From Sulfitobacter sp. CW3 (GTDB lineage Bacteria > Pseudomonadota > Alphaproteobacteria > Rhodobacterales > Rhodobacteraceae), in assembly GCF_019392245.1 (NCBI RefSeq), contig NZ_JAHXRL010000004.1, positions 248,001 to 312,000 of the forward strand: a stretch of DNA of 64,000 nt, given 5' to 3'. Shown here piece by piece: positions 27,454 through 37,000 of the stretch (its first letter is position 1; every line of letters starts with the position of its first letter). The translations under genes were made by a program, and so were the position numbers. The notes beneath the pieces are model-generated. The model ran no database searches, had not been told where the DNA came from, and saw nothing but the letters and a program-made list of their open reading frames with translations.

Positions 27454-27518
27454 CAAGAAATGCTTTCGCTTGTTACACTTTGAAACATGTGAATATCACG
27501 GGAGCGGGCCGTTTCAAG

Positions 27519-28370
27519 TTATCTTTGGCATTGCGCGCAGTAGAAGGACGATCTGCCGGACTGAACGATTCTACTGATCTGGTGGTCGCAGCCTTCCCTT
27601 CGGCAGGGCGCACCCTCGCGGCCATAGACGTCAAAGCTGTGTTGGAAATACCCCAATTCACCATCCGCCTGTTTAAAGTCCCGCAAGGTTGATCCGCCCG
27701 CCTCAATGGCTTCTTCCAATACCTGCCGAATAATCGGCACCAACCCCGCAACACGCGCTGCCGATATACGCCCGGCTTTGCGCGCGGGGTGAATACCCGC
27801 CCGGTAAAGCGTTTCACAGACATAGATATTTCCAAGACCAGCAACGATGCGTTGATCTAGAAGCGCGGATTTGATCGGCATGTTCCGACCGTTCAACGCA
27901 GCAACCAAATGCGCCTCGTGAAAGTCGTTGCCCAACGGTTCAGGCCCGATTGAAGACAGCAGTTTATGGGCATCGGCGGTTTGGGTATCCAGCAGATCCA
28001 TCGCACCGAAACGCCGCGGGTCATTGAACGTCACCCGCGCCCCGTTTGCCATGTGCAAGACCACGTGATCGTGCTTTTCGGGTGACGGATGGTCATGCAC
28101 GAATTGCCCCAATGGATCGCCCGAAATCAGCATCCGCCCAGACATGCCCAGATGAATAAGCAGTGATTCCCCCGATGATAAATCAGCAAGGATGTATTTC
28201 GACCGCCTGCGCAGCCGCTCAACCTTGTAGCCGGTCAGCCGTGCGGCCATATCGGGTGGAAAGGGCCAGCGCAGATCCGGGCGGTTGATGTCGGCGTGCG
28301 CGATCACCTGTCCCTCCATCACGGGGGACAGGCCGCGGCGGACGGTTTCGACCTCGGGTAGTTCAGGCAT
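27519..28370 (-). CDS. mutM: Formamidopyrimidine-DNA glycosylase
   Basis: 283 residues. Removes 8-oxoguanine and ring-opened purines and nicks the strand. N-terminal [13 protein letters not shown] supplies the catalytic Pro2 and Glu3; the central [20 protein letters not shown] is the helix-two-turn-helix; the C-terminus is a four-cysteine zinc finger (CRREGC ... CAQC). Divergent from ubiE with 89 bases between, so both promoters lie there. Confidence 0.97.
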   Translation of the reverse strand: MPELPEVETVRRGLSPVMEGQVIAHADINRPDLRWPFPPDMAARLTGYKVERLRRRSKYILADLSSGESLLIHLGMSGRMLISGDPLGQFVHDHPSPEKHDHVVLHMANGARVTFNDPRRFGAMDLLDTQTADAHKLLSSIGPEPLGNDFHEAHLVAALNGRNMPIKSALLDQRIVAGLGNIYVCETLYRAGIHPARKAGRISAARVAGLVPIIRQVLEEAIEAGGSTLRDFKQADGELGYFQHSFDVYGREGAPCRREGCDHQISRIVQSGRSSFYCAQCQR

Positions 28371-28459
28371 GGTTCATTCCCCTGTGACAAAAGGGGCGCA
28401 TTGTACACGGCCCCGCACGCCCTATAACAAAGGTGCAGATCAAAGGACCACAAGACCCC

Positions 28460-29212
28460 ATGACAAACGATAGCGACAAAACCACCCATTTTGGCTTTGA
28501 AACCGTGGCCGAAGGCGACAAAGCCGGACGCGTGCAGGGTGTCTTTAACTCTGTTGCCAGCAAATACGATGTGATGAACGATGTAATGAGCGTCGGAATC
28601 CACCGTATCTGGAAAGAGGCGATGATGGATTGGTTGGCCCCGCGTGCCGGTCAAAAGCTGCTGGATGTCGCTGGTGGTACCGGTGACGTGTCGTTCAAGT
28701 TCCTTGAACGCGCCGGATCGGGCCATGCGACTGTTCTGGATCTGACCGAACCCATGCTGGTCGAAGGGCGCAAACGTGCCGAAGCGGCGGCTATGGTCGA
28801 TAGCCTTGACTGGGTTGTCGGTGACGCGATGGCGCTGCCGTTCGAGGATAACACCTTCGATGTTTATACAATCAGCTTTGGAATCCGCAACGTTACCCGC
28901 CCCCAAGAGGCCCTGAACGAAGCTTACCGCGTGCTGCGCCCCGGTGGCCGCCTGATGGTGCTTGAGTTCAGCCAATTGCCGAACCCGATGATGCAAAAAG
29001 CCTATGATCTCTACAGCTTTAATGTGATCCCCCGCATGGGTCAGTTGATTGCCAATGACCGTGACAGCTATCAGTACCTTGTTGAATCCATTCGAAACTT
29101 CCCCGATCAGGAAATATTCCTGGGCATGGTCAAGACAGCCGGATTCGAGCAGGCAAAATACCGCAACCTGACAATGGGCGTCGCGGCGCTGCACTCTGGC
29201 TGGAAGCTGTAA
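28460..29212 (+). CDS. ubiE: Ubiquinone biosynthesis C-methyltransferase
   Basis: 250 residues. SAM-dependent methyltransferase of quinone biosynthesis. [34 protein letters not shown] and [15 protein letters not shown] (motif I) identify it, with [25 protein letters not shown] later. An in-frame GTG at 28433 exists; ATG 28460 after AAAGGA fits the family N-terminus better. One base separates its stop from the ubiB start, so they form an operon. Confidence 0.97.
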   Translation: MTNDSDKTTHFGFETVAEGDKAGRVQGVFNSVASKYDVMNDVMSVGIHRIWKEAMMDWLAPRAGQKLLDVAGGTGDVSFKFLERAGSGHATVLDLTEPMLVEGRKRAEAAAMVDSLDWVVGDAMALPFEDNTFDVYTISFGIRNVTRPQEALNEAYRVLRPGGRLMVLEFSQLPNPMMQKAYDLYSFNVIPRMGQLIANDRDSYQYLVESIRNFPDQEIFLGMVKTAGFEQAKYRNLTMGVAALHSGWKL

Positions 29213-29213
29213 A

Positions 29214-30746
29214 ATGCGCGGACCTCACAATATTTGGCGGCTTGTCCGCACCGGTGCCACGCTTGAACGCACAGGCGCGATGAACGTCGTACTGGACGCG
29301 TTTGATGCCACCCCTGCGCTGCGTTTCGTTGCTAAGGCGCTTGGTAAACCGTTCAAGTTTCTGGGCTACGCGGGTGATCCGTCTATGCCTCCCGCGACCC
29401 GCGCGCTCACCGCGCTTGGGCCTGCTTACATCAAGTTCGGTCAGGTCCTGTCGACCCGCCCTGATGTTGTGGGCGATGAACTGGCGGTGCAATTGCGCGT
29501 GCTCCAGGACAAACTGCCGCCGTTTTCGATTGAAAAGGCCAAAGCCGAGGTCGAAAAAGAACTTGGCCTGCCTGTCGATGCGATTTTTTCCGATTTCAGC
29601 GAACCCGTTGCCGCCGCATCAATTGCGCAGGTCCATCGCGCCACGGTGGCCGAAACCGGACAGGACGTCGCGGTCAAGGTTCTGCGCCCCGGCATCGAAA
29701 AGGCGTTTCGCAAGGATATCGACGCCTTTTACCTCGCCGCGCGCATGGTCGAAATTTTCTCGCCCGGGTCGCGCCGTTTGCACCCGACTGAGGTCATCGA
29801 ACATTTCGACGGTGTCGTGCGTGGCGAACTTGATCTGCGGCTCGAATCGTCAGCTGCTTCGGAATTTGCAGCGAACACCAAGAACGACGCGGGCTTTCAA
29901 CTTCCCGCGATCAATTGGGAATTTTCGGCGCGCCGGGTGATGACCCTTGAATGGGCCGACGGTGTTCCGATGGGCGACAATGCGGCGATTGATGCTGCCG
30001 GCCATGACCGTGTGGCGCTTGGCGATCGTGTGTTGCAGCTGTTCCTGAACCACGCATTGCGCGACGGTTATTTCCACGCAGACATGCACCAGGGCAACCT
30101 CAAGGTCGCGCCGAACGGCAATATTATCGCCTATGATTTTGGCATCATGGGCCACATCGATGAATACACCCGTCGTGTTTACGCCGAAATCCTGTTTGGC
30201 TTCATCCGCAAAGACTACAAACGCGTCGCCGAGGTCCATTTCGAAGCGGGCTATGTACCAGCAGATAAAGACGTCGATGAATTCGCCCGCGCCCTGCGTG
30301 CGGTGGGTGAGCCGATATTCGGCATGGACGCCACGCGCATTTCGATGGCCCGATTGCTGACATACCTGTTCGAAGTCACTGAACGTTTTGGCATGGAAAC
30401 CCGAACCGAACTGATCTTGCTGCAACGCACAATGGTTGTGGTCGAAGGGGTGGCGCGTTCGCTCAACCCGCATATAAACATTTGGCAAGTTTCCAGCCCG
30501 ATTGTCACCGATTACATCTCAAAATCCATCGGTCCTAAGGCCGTCCTGCGCGATCTGACCAATACCGCGCTTGTTCTGGCGCGTTTTGGCCCCCGCTTGC
30601 CCAGCCTGGTCGAAGCGGCATTGATCCGCCAACAAAACGAAGCGGAACCGCCAAGAAACGGCTTTAAACGCTGGGTCGCCCTTGCCGCTGTCCTCGGTGC
30701 GATTGGCGCGCTCTCTATCGCCGCACTTGCCGATTGGTTCTTCTAA
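29214..30746 (+). CDS. ubiB: Ubiquinone biosynthesis protein UbiB (atypical kinase)
   Basis: 510 residues of the ABC1/ADCK family. The KxGQ motif is IKFGQVLSTRPDVV, the Ala-rich nucleotide loop AAASIAQVHRA, lysine motif VAVKVLRPGIEK, and the catalytic HADMHQGNLKV plus YDFGIMGHI. A C-terminal helix (about 487-508) anchors it in the membrane. It helps release or organise coenzyme Q precursors for the Ubi complex. Immediately downstream of ubiE; followed by a strong GC hairpin. Confidence 0.96.
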   Translation: MRGPHNIWRLVRTGATLERTGAMNVVLDAFDATPALRFVAKALGKPFKFLGYAGDPSMPPATRALTALGPAYIKFGQVLSTRPDVVGDELAVQLRVLQDKLPPFSIEKAKAEVEKELGLPVDAIFSDFSEPVAAASIAQVHRATVAETGQDVAVKVLRPGIEKAFRKDIDAFYLAARMVEIFSPGSRRLHPTEVIEHFDGVVRGELDLRLESSAASEFAANTKNDAGFQLPAINWEFSARRVMTLEWADGVPMGDNAAIDAAGHDRVALGDRVLQLFLNHALRDGYFHADMHQGNLKVAPNGNIIAYDFGIMGHIDEYTRRVYAEILFGFIRKDYKRVAEVHFEAGYVPADKDVDEFARALRAVGEPIFGMDATRISMARLLTYLFEVTERFGMETRTELILLQRTMVVVEGVARSLNPHINIWQVSSPIVTDYISKSIGPKAVLRDLTNTALVLARFGPRLPSLVEAALIRQQNEAEPPRNGFKRWVALAAVLGAIGALSIAALADWFF

Positions 30747-30781
30747 CCCTCTTCTCTGGCTCATAAATATCCTGCGGGGGT

Positions 30782-30802
30782 CCGGGGGTGCAAAACCCCC
30801 GG
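30782..30802. terminator. GC-rich hairpin after ubiB
   Basis: CCGGGGGT pairs with ACCCCCGG around GCAAA, about 35 bases past the ubiB stop. There is no U-tract on the plus strand; on the minus strand a T-run precedes it. It resembles the hairpin half of the repeat family described at 33749, 39184 and 52445, here next to ATAAATATCC in the opposite sense. Confidence 0.45.
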
Positions 30803-30860
30803 CGCTTTGCAAAAAACACGCCCATTGACAGTGGTGACCCTCAATGTGCAGTTATCCACT

Positions 30861-31427
30861 ATGACGGATAAATCTGACGCCATTCTGACCCAATTGCCTG
30901 CACGCCTGAAATCGGCCCGTACCGGTCAGGGGCTTAGCCTTGATGCAGTGGCCAAACTTTCCGGCGTGTCGCGGTCAATGGTCAGTCAAATCGAACGGGG
31001 TGAAAGCAGCCCAACCATTGCCACGCTGTGGAACCTGACACGGGCTCTGCAGGTGGATTTTGCTGGCCTTTTGGGCAATACGCAAAGCCCGGCTCAGATC
31101 GAAGTGCTGCGCGCAGCCGAGGTGCCTACGATCCATAATCTAGGATCAGGCTGCCACATCCGCATCCTTTCTCCGCCCGAAGAGGCAGGAAAACACGAGG
31201 TTTACGAGCTTTTGATTGATGAGGGCGGCATTCTGGACAGCCAGCCCCATACCCGTGGTGCGCGCGAGCATCTGACGATTATCCAAGGCACGGCTGGCCT
31301 GCAAAGCGGGGATGCCGAAAGCATAATCCACACTGGCGACACGGCACGCTACCCAGCCGATGTGCCTCATGCGATTAAAGCAATCAACGGTTCGGTTCGG
31401 GCGTTTTTGGTTGTTCAGGATGCGTAA
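30861..31427 (+). CDS. XRE-family transcriptional regulator with cupin sensor domain
   Basis: 188 residues. A helix-turn-helix occupies about residues 9-65 (RLKSARTGQGLSLDAVAKLSGVSRSMVSQIERGESSPTIATLW), followed by a cupin fold from about 85 to 185 (HTRGAREHLTIIQGTAGL, GDTARYPADVPHAIKA), which usually senses an amino acid or small metabolite. The ATG at 30861 is chosen for the family N-terminus. It precedes kbl-tdh with a 94-base gap containing repeated TTCC/GGAA elements, so it probably controls threonine catabolism and itself. Confidence 0.88.
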   Translation: MTDKSDAILTQLPARLKSARTGQGLSLDAVAKLSGVSRSMVSQIERGESSPTIATLWNLTRALQVDFAGLLGNTQSPAQIEVLRAAEVPTIHNLGSGCHIRILSPPEEAGKHEVYELLIDEGGILDSQPHTRGAREHLTIIQGTAGLQSGDAESIIHTGDTARYPADVPHAIKAINGSVRAFLVVQDA

Positions 31428-31475
31428 TTCCAAAATATAGGAAATTTTCCGCCATATGGGATATTCTCTATTCCC
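31428..31475. promoter_or_regulatory. Candidate operator array upstream of kbl
   Basis: TTCC-N8-GGAA (31428-31443), GGAAATTTTCC (31440-31450) and GGGATATT-CT-CTATTCCC (31458-31475) are overlapping or adjacent inverted repeats in the A/T-rich gap between the XRE-cupin gene and kbl. They are good candidates for binding by that regulator. Confidence 0.45.
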
Positions 31476-31521
31476 GGATTGCATTCCGTTATGGTAGAGG
31501 CTTTAGAAAAGGAGCTTTGCC

Positions 31522-32709
31522 ATGACCCAAACCTATCTAGATCACATCGCGACCACACTTTCGCAGATCGACGCCGACGGGATGATGAAGCGAGAGCGGT
31601 TAATCACCTCTGCCCAATCGGGGAACATCACCGTCGCTGGGCATCAGGTTATCAACCTTTGTGCCAATAATTACCTGGGCTTGGCGGACCATCCCGATTT
31701 GATCAAAGCCGCTCAAGATGCGATGGGCCCCAAGGGCTTTGGCATGGCATCCGTCCGGTTCATCTGCGGCACCCAAGACATCCACCGCGAGCTTGAGCAG
31801 AAGCTGGCAAAGTTTCTGGGCAAGGACGATTCTATTCTGTTTGCGGCCTGTTTCGATGCAAACGGCGGGCTGTTCGAGCCGCTTTTCGGGCCCGAAGACG
31901 CAATTATTTCAGACAGCCTGAACCATGCGTCGATTATTGACGGCATCCGCCTGTGTAAGGCCAAGCGTTATCGCTATGCGAACTCTGATATGAACGATCT
32001 TGAGGGGCAGCTGAAACTGGCCCGTGAAGAAGGTGCGCGTTTCATTATGATCGCAACGGATGGCGTGTTCAGCATGGATGGCTATCTGGCCAACCTGCCC
32101 GACATCACCCGCCTTGCCCAAAAATACGAGGCACTGGTGATGGTCGATGATTGCCATTCGACCGGATTCATGGGGCCAAAGGGTGCGGGGACGCCGGCAC
32201 ATTTCGACGTCGATGTGGATATTCTGACCGGTACGCTGGGCAAGGCGCTTGGCGGTGCGATTGGCGGCTATATCGCAGGCCCGCAGCCGGTGATTGATCT
32301 GTTGCGCCAGCGCGCGCGGCCCTATCTGTTCTCGAACTCGTTGCCGCCGTCGATTGTGATGGCCGGCATCAAAGCGCTGGAACTGGTAGAGCAGGGCGAT
32401 GACCTGCGCGCGCAGCTATTCGAGAACGCAGCGTATTGGCGTAAAGGGTTGACCGAACTGGGTTTTGACCTGTTGCCCGGCGAACATCCGATCATTCCCG
32501 TGATGCTGGGCGAGGCCCAATTGGCACAAGACATGGCCACCCGCTTGTTCGACGAAGGGGTCTATGTCAGCGGTTTCTTTTTCCCGGTCGTTCCCCGCGG
32601 GCAGGCGCGTATCAGGACGCAAATGAATGCGGCGTTAACCAAGGACGAGCTGGACCGCGCGTTGGTGGCGTTCGAGGTGGCGGGCAAAGCCTGCGGTGTC
32701 TTGTCATGA
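31522..32709 (+). CDS. kbl: Glycine C-acetyltransferase (2-amino-3-ketobutyrate CoA ligase)
   Basis: 395 residues. PLP-dependent alpha-oxoamine synthase fold enzyme that splits 2-amino-3-oxobutyrate with CoA into glycine and acetyl-CoA, the second step of threonine breakdown. [25 protein letters not shown] and the PLP-lysine region [15 protein letters not shown] (Lys241) are all present. Start at 31522 follows AAGGAG. Its stop overlaps the tdh start by four bases (ATGA). Confidence 0.97.
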   Translation: MTQTYLDHIATTLSQIDADGMMKRERLITSAQSGNITVAGHQVINLCANNYLGLADHPDLIKAAQDAMGPKGFGMASVRFICGTQDIHRELEQKLAKFLGKDDSILFAACFDANGGLFEPLFGPEDAIISDSLNHASIIDGIRLCKAKRYRYANSDMNDLEGQLKLAREEGARFIMIATDGVFSMDGYLANLPDITRLAQKYEALVMVDDCHSTGFMGPKGAGTPAHFDVDVDILTGTLGKALGGAIGGYIAGPQPVIDLLRQRARPYLFSNSLPPSIVMAGIKALELVEQGDDLRAQLFENAAYWRKGLTELGFDLLPGEHPIIPVMLGEAQLAQDMATRLFDEGVYVSGFFFPVVPRGQARIRTQMNAALTKDELDRALVAFEVAGKACGVLS

Positions 32710-33749
32710 GCAACCAGATGAAAGCGCTGTGCAAGTCAGAGCCACGCGAAGGGTTGTGGATGACCCGTGCGCCTGTGCCTGAAATCGGGCCAGATGACGT
32801 GCTGATTAAGATAAACAAGACCGGCATCTGCGGGACCGACATCCATATCTGGAACTGGGATGATTGGGCGCAAGACACCGTGCCTGTGCCGCTGATCACC
32901 GGCCATGAATTTGCCGGAGAGATTGTGGAGCTTGGGCGCAATGTTACCGATCTGAGCATCGGTCAGCGGTGTTCCGGCGAGGGGCATTTGATCGGCAAGA
33001 CATCGCGGCAGTCACGATCAGGTAAGTTCCATCTTGATCCGGCGACACGTGGCATCGGGGTGAATGAACAAGGGGCATTTGCGCAATACCTGCGTTTGCC
33101 TGCCTTTAACGTCGTGCCGTTGCCAGATGAAATTCCTGACGACATCGGGGCTATTCTTGATCCGCTTGGCAATGCCGTTCACACCGCGCTTAGCTTTGAT
33201 CTGGTGGGCGAGGATGTCTTGATTACAGGGGCTGGGCCCATCGGAATCATGGCCGCCGCCGTCGCGCGTCATGTTGGTGCGCGTCATGTTGCGATCACGG
33301 ACGTGAATGCGGCAAGGTTGGAATTGGCGGCACAGGTCGCAGATGTGACGCCCGTTAACGTCGCCAAAGAAGACCTGCGCGATGTGATTGCAAAGCTGAA
33401 AATGAAGCAAGGTTTTGACGTCGGGATGGAGATGTCTGGCAATCAGATGGCGTTCGATCAAATGGTTGAGGCGATGACCATGGGTGGTCGCATCGCCATG
33501 CTGGGCATTCCGCCGGGCAAATCCCCAGTCGATTGGAGCCGTATCGTTTTCAAGGCGATTACCATCAAAGGTGTCTATGGCCGCGAGATTTTTGAGACGT
33601 GGTACAAGATGATTGCCATGCTGGAAAATGGCTTGGACGTGTCAAAAATCATTACGCACCGGTTTGGCGCGGATGATTTTGAAGCTGGCTTCGCGGCGAT
33701 GAAATCGGGTTTGTCCGGCAAGGTCATTCTGGATTGGACCGGGGTTTAG
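32706..33749 (+). CDS. tdh: L-threonine 3-dehydrogenase, lacking the structural zinc cysteines
   Basis: 347 residues. Oxidises threonine to 2-amino-3-oxobutyrate with NAD, feeding Kbl. Catalytic zinc region: Cys42 in TGICGTD, His67-Glu68 in GHEFAG. The NAD fold [18 protein letters not shown] and the end GYGREIF-like [13 protein letters not shown] match E. coli Tdh closely. However the four cysteines of the structural zinc lobe, found in E. coli Tdh just after GEGH, are here Gly97, Ser100, Ser103 and Asp111. The lobe thus probably folds without zinc. Otherwise assignment is firm, helped by the coupled kbl gene. Confidence 0.95.
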   Translation: MSNQMKALCKSEPREGLWMTRAPVPEIGPDDVLIKINKTGICGTDIHIWNWDDWAQDTVPVPLITGHEFAGEIVELGRNVTDLSIGQRCSGEGHLIGKTSRQSRSGKFHLDPATRGIGVNEQGAFAQYLRLPAFNVVPLPDEIPDDIGAILDPLGNAVHTALSFDLVGEDVLITGAGPIGIMAAAVARHVGARHVAITDVNAARLELAAQVADVTPVNVAKEDLRDVIAKLKMKQGFDVGMEMSGNQMAFDQMVEAMTMGGRIAMLGIPPGKSPVDWSRIVFKAITIKGVYGREIFETWYKMIAMLENGLDVSKIITHRFGADDFEAGFAAMKSGLSGKVILDWTGV

Positions 33750-33762
33750 GGGGCCAGCCCCC
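33749..33762. terminator. G/C hairpin after tdh
   Basis: GGGGG pairs with CCCCC around CCAG, starting on the last base of the tdh stop codon. It precedes a copy of the 21-base convergent-gap repeat. Confidence 0.45.
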
Positions 33763-33787
33763 GTCCCGGCGATGCCGAGACTCCCCC

Positions 33788-33808
33788 GGGATTTAGGTCC
33801 ATTTGGAA
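33788..33808 (+). repeat. Convergent-gap repeat, copy A
   Basis: GGGATTT-AGGT followed by CCATTTGGAA. Related to copies at 39206 and 52483. It ends exactly at the stop of the convergent phosphoesterase gene. Confidence 0.6.
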
Positions 33809-34543
33809 TTAGGTTCCCGGACGGAGCGGGGCTCTGCCTTTTTCGGAAATAACATGCACGTCCGACCCTTCGAAAACAGCGGCTTGGAGCGGTTTGAAAT
33901 AGCCCGCACCGGCGTCGAGGTTGATGCGGTATCCATGGTGTTCGGGGTAGTCGACGGCGGTATGTCCATGCACAACAGGGCGGCCGAAGTCATGATGTTC
34001 AGTCAGCCAATCGCCGCGTATCCAGATCAGATCGTCTTCGATTTGGTCCTCGATCGGGACACCGTAGCGCAAGCCTGCGTGGGCGAAAATCAGGTGATCT
34101 GTTGTGTGGATGTTCGGCAGATTGTCCAAGAAATCACGATGTGATTGGGGAACGGCCTCGAGCGCTGCTTTGTGGATTGGATCAACGGGTGCGTAGTCTT
34201 CTCCGACGACGCCGTAAGAGAGCAGGGTTTTATCACCGCCCAAACGTGGGTTCATCCAGAACAGATCGGCCCGTGTGGCGGGATCAAACACCGTTTGATC
34301 GTCGAGAAACCGCGTAAAATAGCGGTCGTGATTGCCGCGTATTGCGGTCCAGTTACGGCCCGCGTTGATGCCTGTCATTAGCAAATCAACGACGCCTTTA
34401 CTGTCGGGGCCGCGATCGACGTAGTCACCTAGAAACACGATTTCGGCGTCTTTGCCGCCGTCGGTTTCGATCAGTTCCAGAACGCGGTGCAGATCGTCGA
34501 GTTGGCCGTGGATATCACCGACGGCATAGATGGGCGTGGACAT
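33809..34543 (-). CDS. Metallophosphoesterase (serine/threonine phosphatase-like)
   Basis: 244 residues of the calcineurin-like PPP family. Metal-binding motifs in order: GDIHGQ, GDYVDRGPDS, and RGNHD, with later histidines in FAHAG and VHGHT. It hydrolyses phosphoester bonds, either on phosphoproteins or dinucleoside polyphosphates, in the cytoplasm. Start at 34543 follows AAGGAA; an extended frame upstream overlaps the divergent LysE leader and is not family-like. Convergent with tdh. Confidence 0.92.
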   Translation of the reverse strand: MSTPIYAVGDIHGQLDDLHRVLELIETDGGKDAEIVFLGDYVDRGPDSKGVVDLLMTGINAGRNWTAIRGNHDRYFTRFLDDQTVFDPATRADLFWMNPRLGGDKTLLSYGVVGEDYAPVDPIHKAALEAVPQSHRDFLDNLPNIHTTDHLIFAHAGLRYGVPIEDQIEDDLIWIRGDWLTEHHDFGRPVVHGHTAVDYPEHHGYRINLDAGAGYFKPLQAAVFEGSDVHVISEKGRAPLRPGT

Positions 34544-34593
34544 GAACGCGTTTCCTTTTTGCTTGGCTCTATGATGCCTGATCCACTTGGAAA

Positions 34594-34618
34594 GGGAAAG
34601 CCAAGCCAGCGCTTTCCC
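34594..34618. promoter_or_regulatory. Hairpin in divergent gap
   Basis: GGGAAAGC pairs with GCTTTCCC around a nine-base loop, between the phosphoesterase and LysE-family genes. Might be a leader structure or operator; not assignable. Confidence 0.3.
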
Positions 34619-34682
34619 AGCAAGAAACGGGTCGATACTGGGACGCTGGTTCGGGTAAACAGGGTTAAAAGGAGCCCGACCC

Positions 34683-35270
34683 ATGGAAATGCTGATCGCG
34701 CTTTTACTATTTCTATTTCCGCTGGCCTACAGCCCCGGTCCCGGCAATATCTTTTTCGCAGCGACTGGTGCACGCTATGGGCTTCGTGCGACGTTGCCTG
34801 CCAATTTTGGCTACCACGTCGCGACAATCATCGTGGCGGGGGCAGTGGGGCTGGGGTTTGCCGCAGCGATGGAGCAGTTTCCGCGCTTGTTTGACCTGAT
34901 CCGGGTGTTGGGGGCGGCGTATGTTTTATATCTCGCGATGACGTTCCTAAGGGCGCAGTCCAGTGACCCCGCGCTGGATGGCGTGCCGGTTGGGTTCGTC
35001 GGTGGCGCGGCATTGTTGGCGCTTAACCCCAAGGCCTATGTGATCATGACATTGATGTATTCGCAGTTTTTACCGGCATCAGCCGATTGGACCGACGTCG
35101 TTTGGATCGCAGTCATATTTACGCTGAACAACTTTGTCGCGTTCCTGATCTGGACGATTCTTGGTGAACGTATTGCTTTGCATTTTCGCGATGGCAGATC
35201 AGCACGGGTTTTGAACATCTGTTTCGGGGTAACCTTGGCCAGCGTCGCAATCTGGATGCTGATGGGTTGA
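34683..35270 (+). CDS. LysE family transporter (second)
   Basis: 195 residues, about six helices. LLLFLFPLAYSPGPGNIFFAATGARYGLR is the amino-acid exporter signature; LLALNPKAYVIMTLMYSQF is the second conserved motif. It should export an amino acid or related solute. ATG 34683 follows AAGGAG. It is followed at once by a strong hairpin and faces serA. It shares only the family with the LysE protein at 21340, not close sequence. Confidence 0.88.
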   Translation: MEMLIALLLFLFPLAYSPGPGNIFFAATGARYGLRATLPANFGYHVATIIVAGAVGLGFAAAMEQFPRLFDLIRVLGAAYVLYLAMTFLRAQSSDPALDGVPVGFVGGAALLALNPKAYVIMTLMYSQFLPASADWTDVVWIAVIFTLNNFVAFLIWTILGERIALHFRDGRSARVLNICFGVTLASVAIWMLMG

Positions 35271-35274
35271 ATGC

Positions 35275-35303
35275 AAAAAGCGCCCCTGGGTGGGGGCGCT
35301 TTC
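35275..35303. terminator. Bidirectional terminator between LysE gene and serA
   Basis: AAAAAGCGCCCC and GGGGCGCTTT form an 8-base GC stem with flanking A and T runs on both sides, ideal for stopping both convergent transcripts. Confidence 0.85.
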
Positions 35304-35323
35304 GATGTTTAAGGTAGCTAATT

Positions 35324-36919
35324 TTAGGCGACGTCGAATTCAAGCTCTTTGACTTGGGTGAAGAGCCCGGTGGCCTGCAATTCTTTGATCGCCGCTGGTG
35401 GGACCACATCGTCGATATACAGAAGTGCAATCGCTTCGCCTTTGGCGGCCGAGCGGCCCAAGGTAAAGTTCGCGATGTTCACGCCGTTTGCGCCAAGCGT
35501 CTGGCCCAAGGTGCCGATGATGCCGGGGACGTCTTCGTTGGTGGTGTAGAGCATATGCGCACCGATTTCGGCGTCGATGTTGATGCCTTTGATCTGGATG
35601 AACCGTGGTTTGCCATCCGAGAAGACCGTGCCAGCGATCGACCGTTCACGCTTTTCGGTCACAACCGTTACCTTGACATAGCCGTCGAATACGCCGGATT
35701 TGTCCTGGTTTGTGGTGCTGATCTGGATGCCTTTTTCACGGGCAACCACGGGCGCGCTGACCATGTTCACGTCAGGGTTGGCGCGTTTCATGATGCCTGC
35801 AACAACTGCACAGTTCAGCGCGTTCAGGTTCATTTCAGACACTTGGCCGTCGTACAGGATGTTGATCGCCTTGATCGGCTCGTCCGTCATTTGGCCGATG
35901 AATGCACCAAGGTGGCCGGACAGTGTGATCCACGGGCCCATAACTTTGGCTTCTTCAGCTGTAACCGATGGCATGTTCAGCGCGTTGGAAACAGCGCCTG
36001 TCAGCAGGTAGTCGGACATTTGTTCGGCGACTTGCAGGGCCACGTTTTCCTGTGCTTCGGTCGTGGCAGCCCCAAGGTGCGGGGTGCAGACCACGTTTGG
36101 CAAGCCGAACAATACGTTTTCGGTTGCGGGTTCTTCCTTGAAAACGTCAAAGGCAGCGCCAGCGACATGGCCGGATTTCAACGCTTCGGCCAATGCTTCT
36201 TCGTCCACCAGGCCACCGCGGGCACAGTTGATGATGCGTACGCCTTTCTTGGTCTTGGCCAAGGCTTCCTTGGACAGGATGTTGGCGGTTTGATCGGTGT
36301 AGGGCACGTGCAGCGTGATGAAATCAGCGCGGGACAACAATTCGTCAAGCTCGACCTTTTCGACACCCATTTTCTGGGCTTTTTCTTCGCTCAGGAAGGG
36401 GTCATAGGCGACGACTTTCATCTTCAGGCCGCGCGCACGGTCACAGACGATGCCACCGATGTTGCCCGCGCCGATCACGCCAAGTGTCTTGCCGGTCAGC
36501 TCGACGCCCATGAACTTGGACTTTTCCCATTTGCCGGCGTGTGTCGATGCGGATGCTTCGGGGATTTGACGCGCCACGGCGAACATCATCGCGATGGCGT
36601 GTTCGGCGGTGGTGATCATGTTGCCGAAAGGCGTGTTCATGACGATCACACCTTTTTTCGATGCGGCGTCTTTGTCGATGTTGTCGGTGCCGATACCGGC
36701 GCGGGCGATAACCTTGAGGTTGGTCGCGTTCGCGAGGATCGCTTCGGTTACTTTGGTCGCCGAGCGGATGGCAAGGCCATCGTAGTCGCCGATGATGGCA
36801 GCCAGTTTTTCTTTGTCTTTGCCCAGGTTGGGTTGGAAATCGACTTCGATGCCGCGGTCTTTGAAGATTTGAACGGCGGCTTCGGACAGGCTGTCGGAAA
36901 TGAGAACTTTGGGGGCCAT
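35324..36919 (-). CDS. serA: D-3-phosphoglycerate dehydrogenase
   Basis: 531 residues, the long three-domain form. NAD fold GVIGAGNIGGIVCDRA, catalytic region with INCARGGLVDEEAL and TPHLGAAT, an intervening allosteric-substrate domain, and a C-terminal ACT domain from about 455 (NEDVPGIIGTLGQTLGANGVNIANF) for serine feedback. First step of serine synthesis. ATG 36919 chosen; homologues start APKVLISD. Downstream of serC by 81 bases holding a hairpin repeat. Confidence 0.97.
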   Translation of the reverse strand: MAPKVLISDSLSEAAVQIFKDRGIEVDFQPNLGKDKEKLAAIIGDYDGLAIRSATKVTEAILANATNLKVIARAGIGTDNIDKDAASKKGVIVMNTPFGNMITTAEHAIAMMFAVARQIPEASASTHAGKWEKSKFMGVELTGKTLGVIGAGNIGGIVCDRARGLKMKVVAYDPFLSEEKAQKMGVEKVELDELLSRADFITLHVPYTDQTANILSKEALAKTKKGVRIINCARGGLVDEEALAEALKSGHVAGAAFDVFKEEPATENVLFGLPNVVCTPHLGAATTEAQENVALQVAEQMSDYLLTGAVSNALNMPSVTAEEAKVMGPWITLSGHLGAFIGQMTDEPIKAINILYDGQVSEMNLNALNCAVVAGIMKRANPDVNMVSAPVVAREKGIQISTTNQDKSGVFDGYVKVTVVTEKRERSIAGTVFSDGKPRFIQIKGINIDAEIGAHMLYTTNEDVPGIIGTLGQTLGANGVNIANFTLGRSAAKGEAIALLYIDDVVPPAAIKELQATGLFTQVKELEFDVA

Positions 36920-36950
36920 GATTGGCGCTCCTTTATGAGATAGAATGGGG

Positions 36951-36990
36951 GTGTGGGTTGGCACCCACCCTACGCGCGACGCAGGGTGGG
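36951..36990. repeat. Hairpin repeat between serC and serA
   Basis: GTGGGT-TGGC-ACCCAC followed by ACCCT-GCGTCGCGCG-type pairing (CCACCCT and AGGGTGG arms). Two mutually exclusive hairpins can form. The GTGGGT...ACCCAC core is a palindrome type often scattered in proteobacterial genomes, but I see only one copy here. Confidence 0.4.
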
Positions 36991-37000
36991 GAACCCGGAA

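Noticed and set aside
28319-29194. 291-codon frame antisense to ubiE
   Set aside because: Shadow of ubiE, whose identity is certain.
30852-30860. DnaA box TTATCCACT before the XRE-cupin gene
   Set aside because: One isolated near-match adjoining a start codon; single boxes occur by chance.
35354-36943. Long open frame of 529 codons antisense to serA
   Set aside because: It mirrors serA, is rich in Cys, His and Phe as expected from a reversed high-GC gene, and has no family resemblance.
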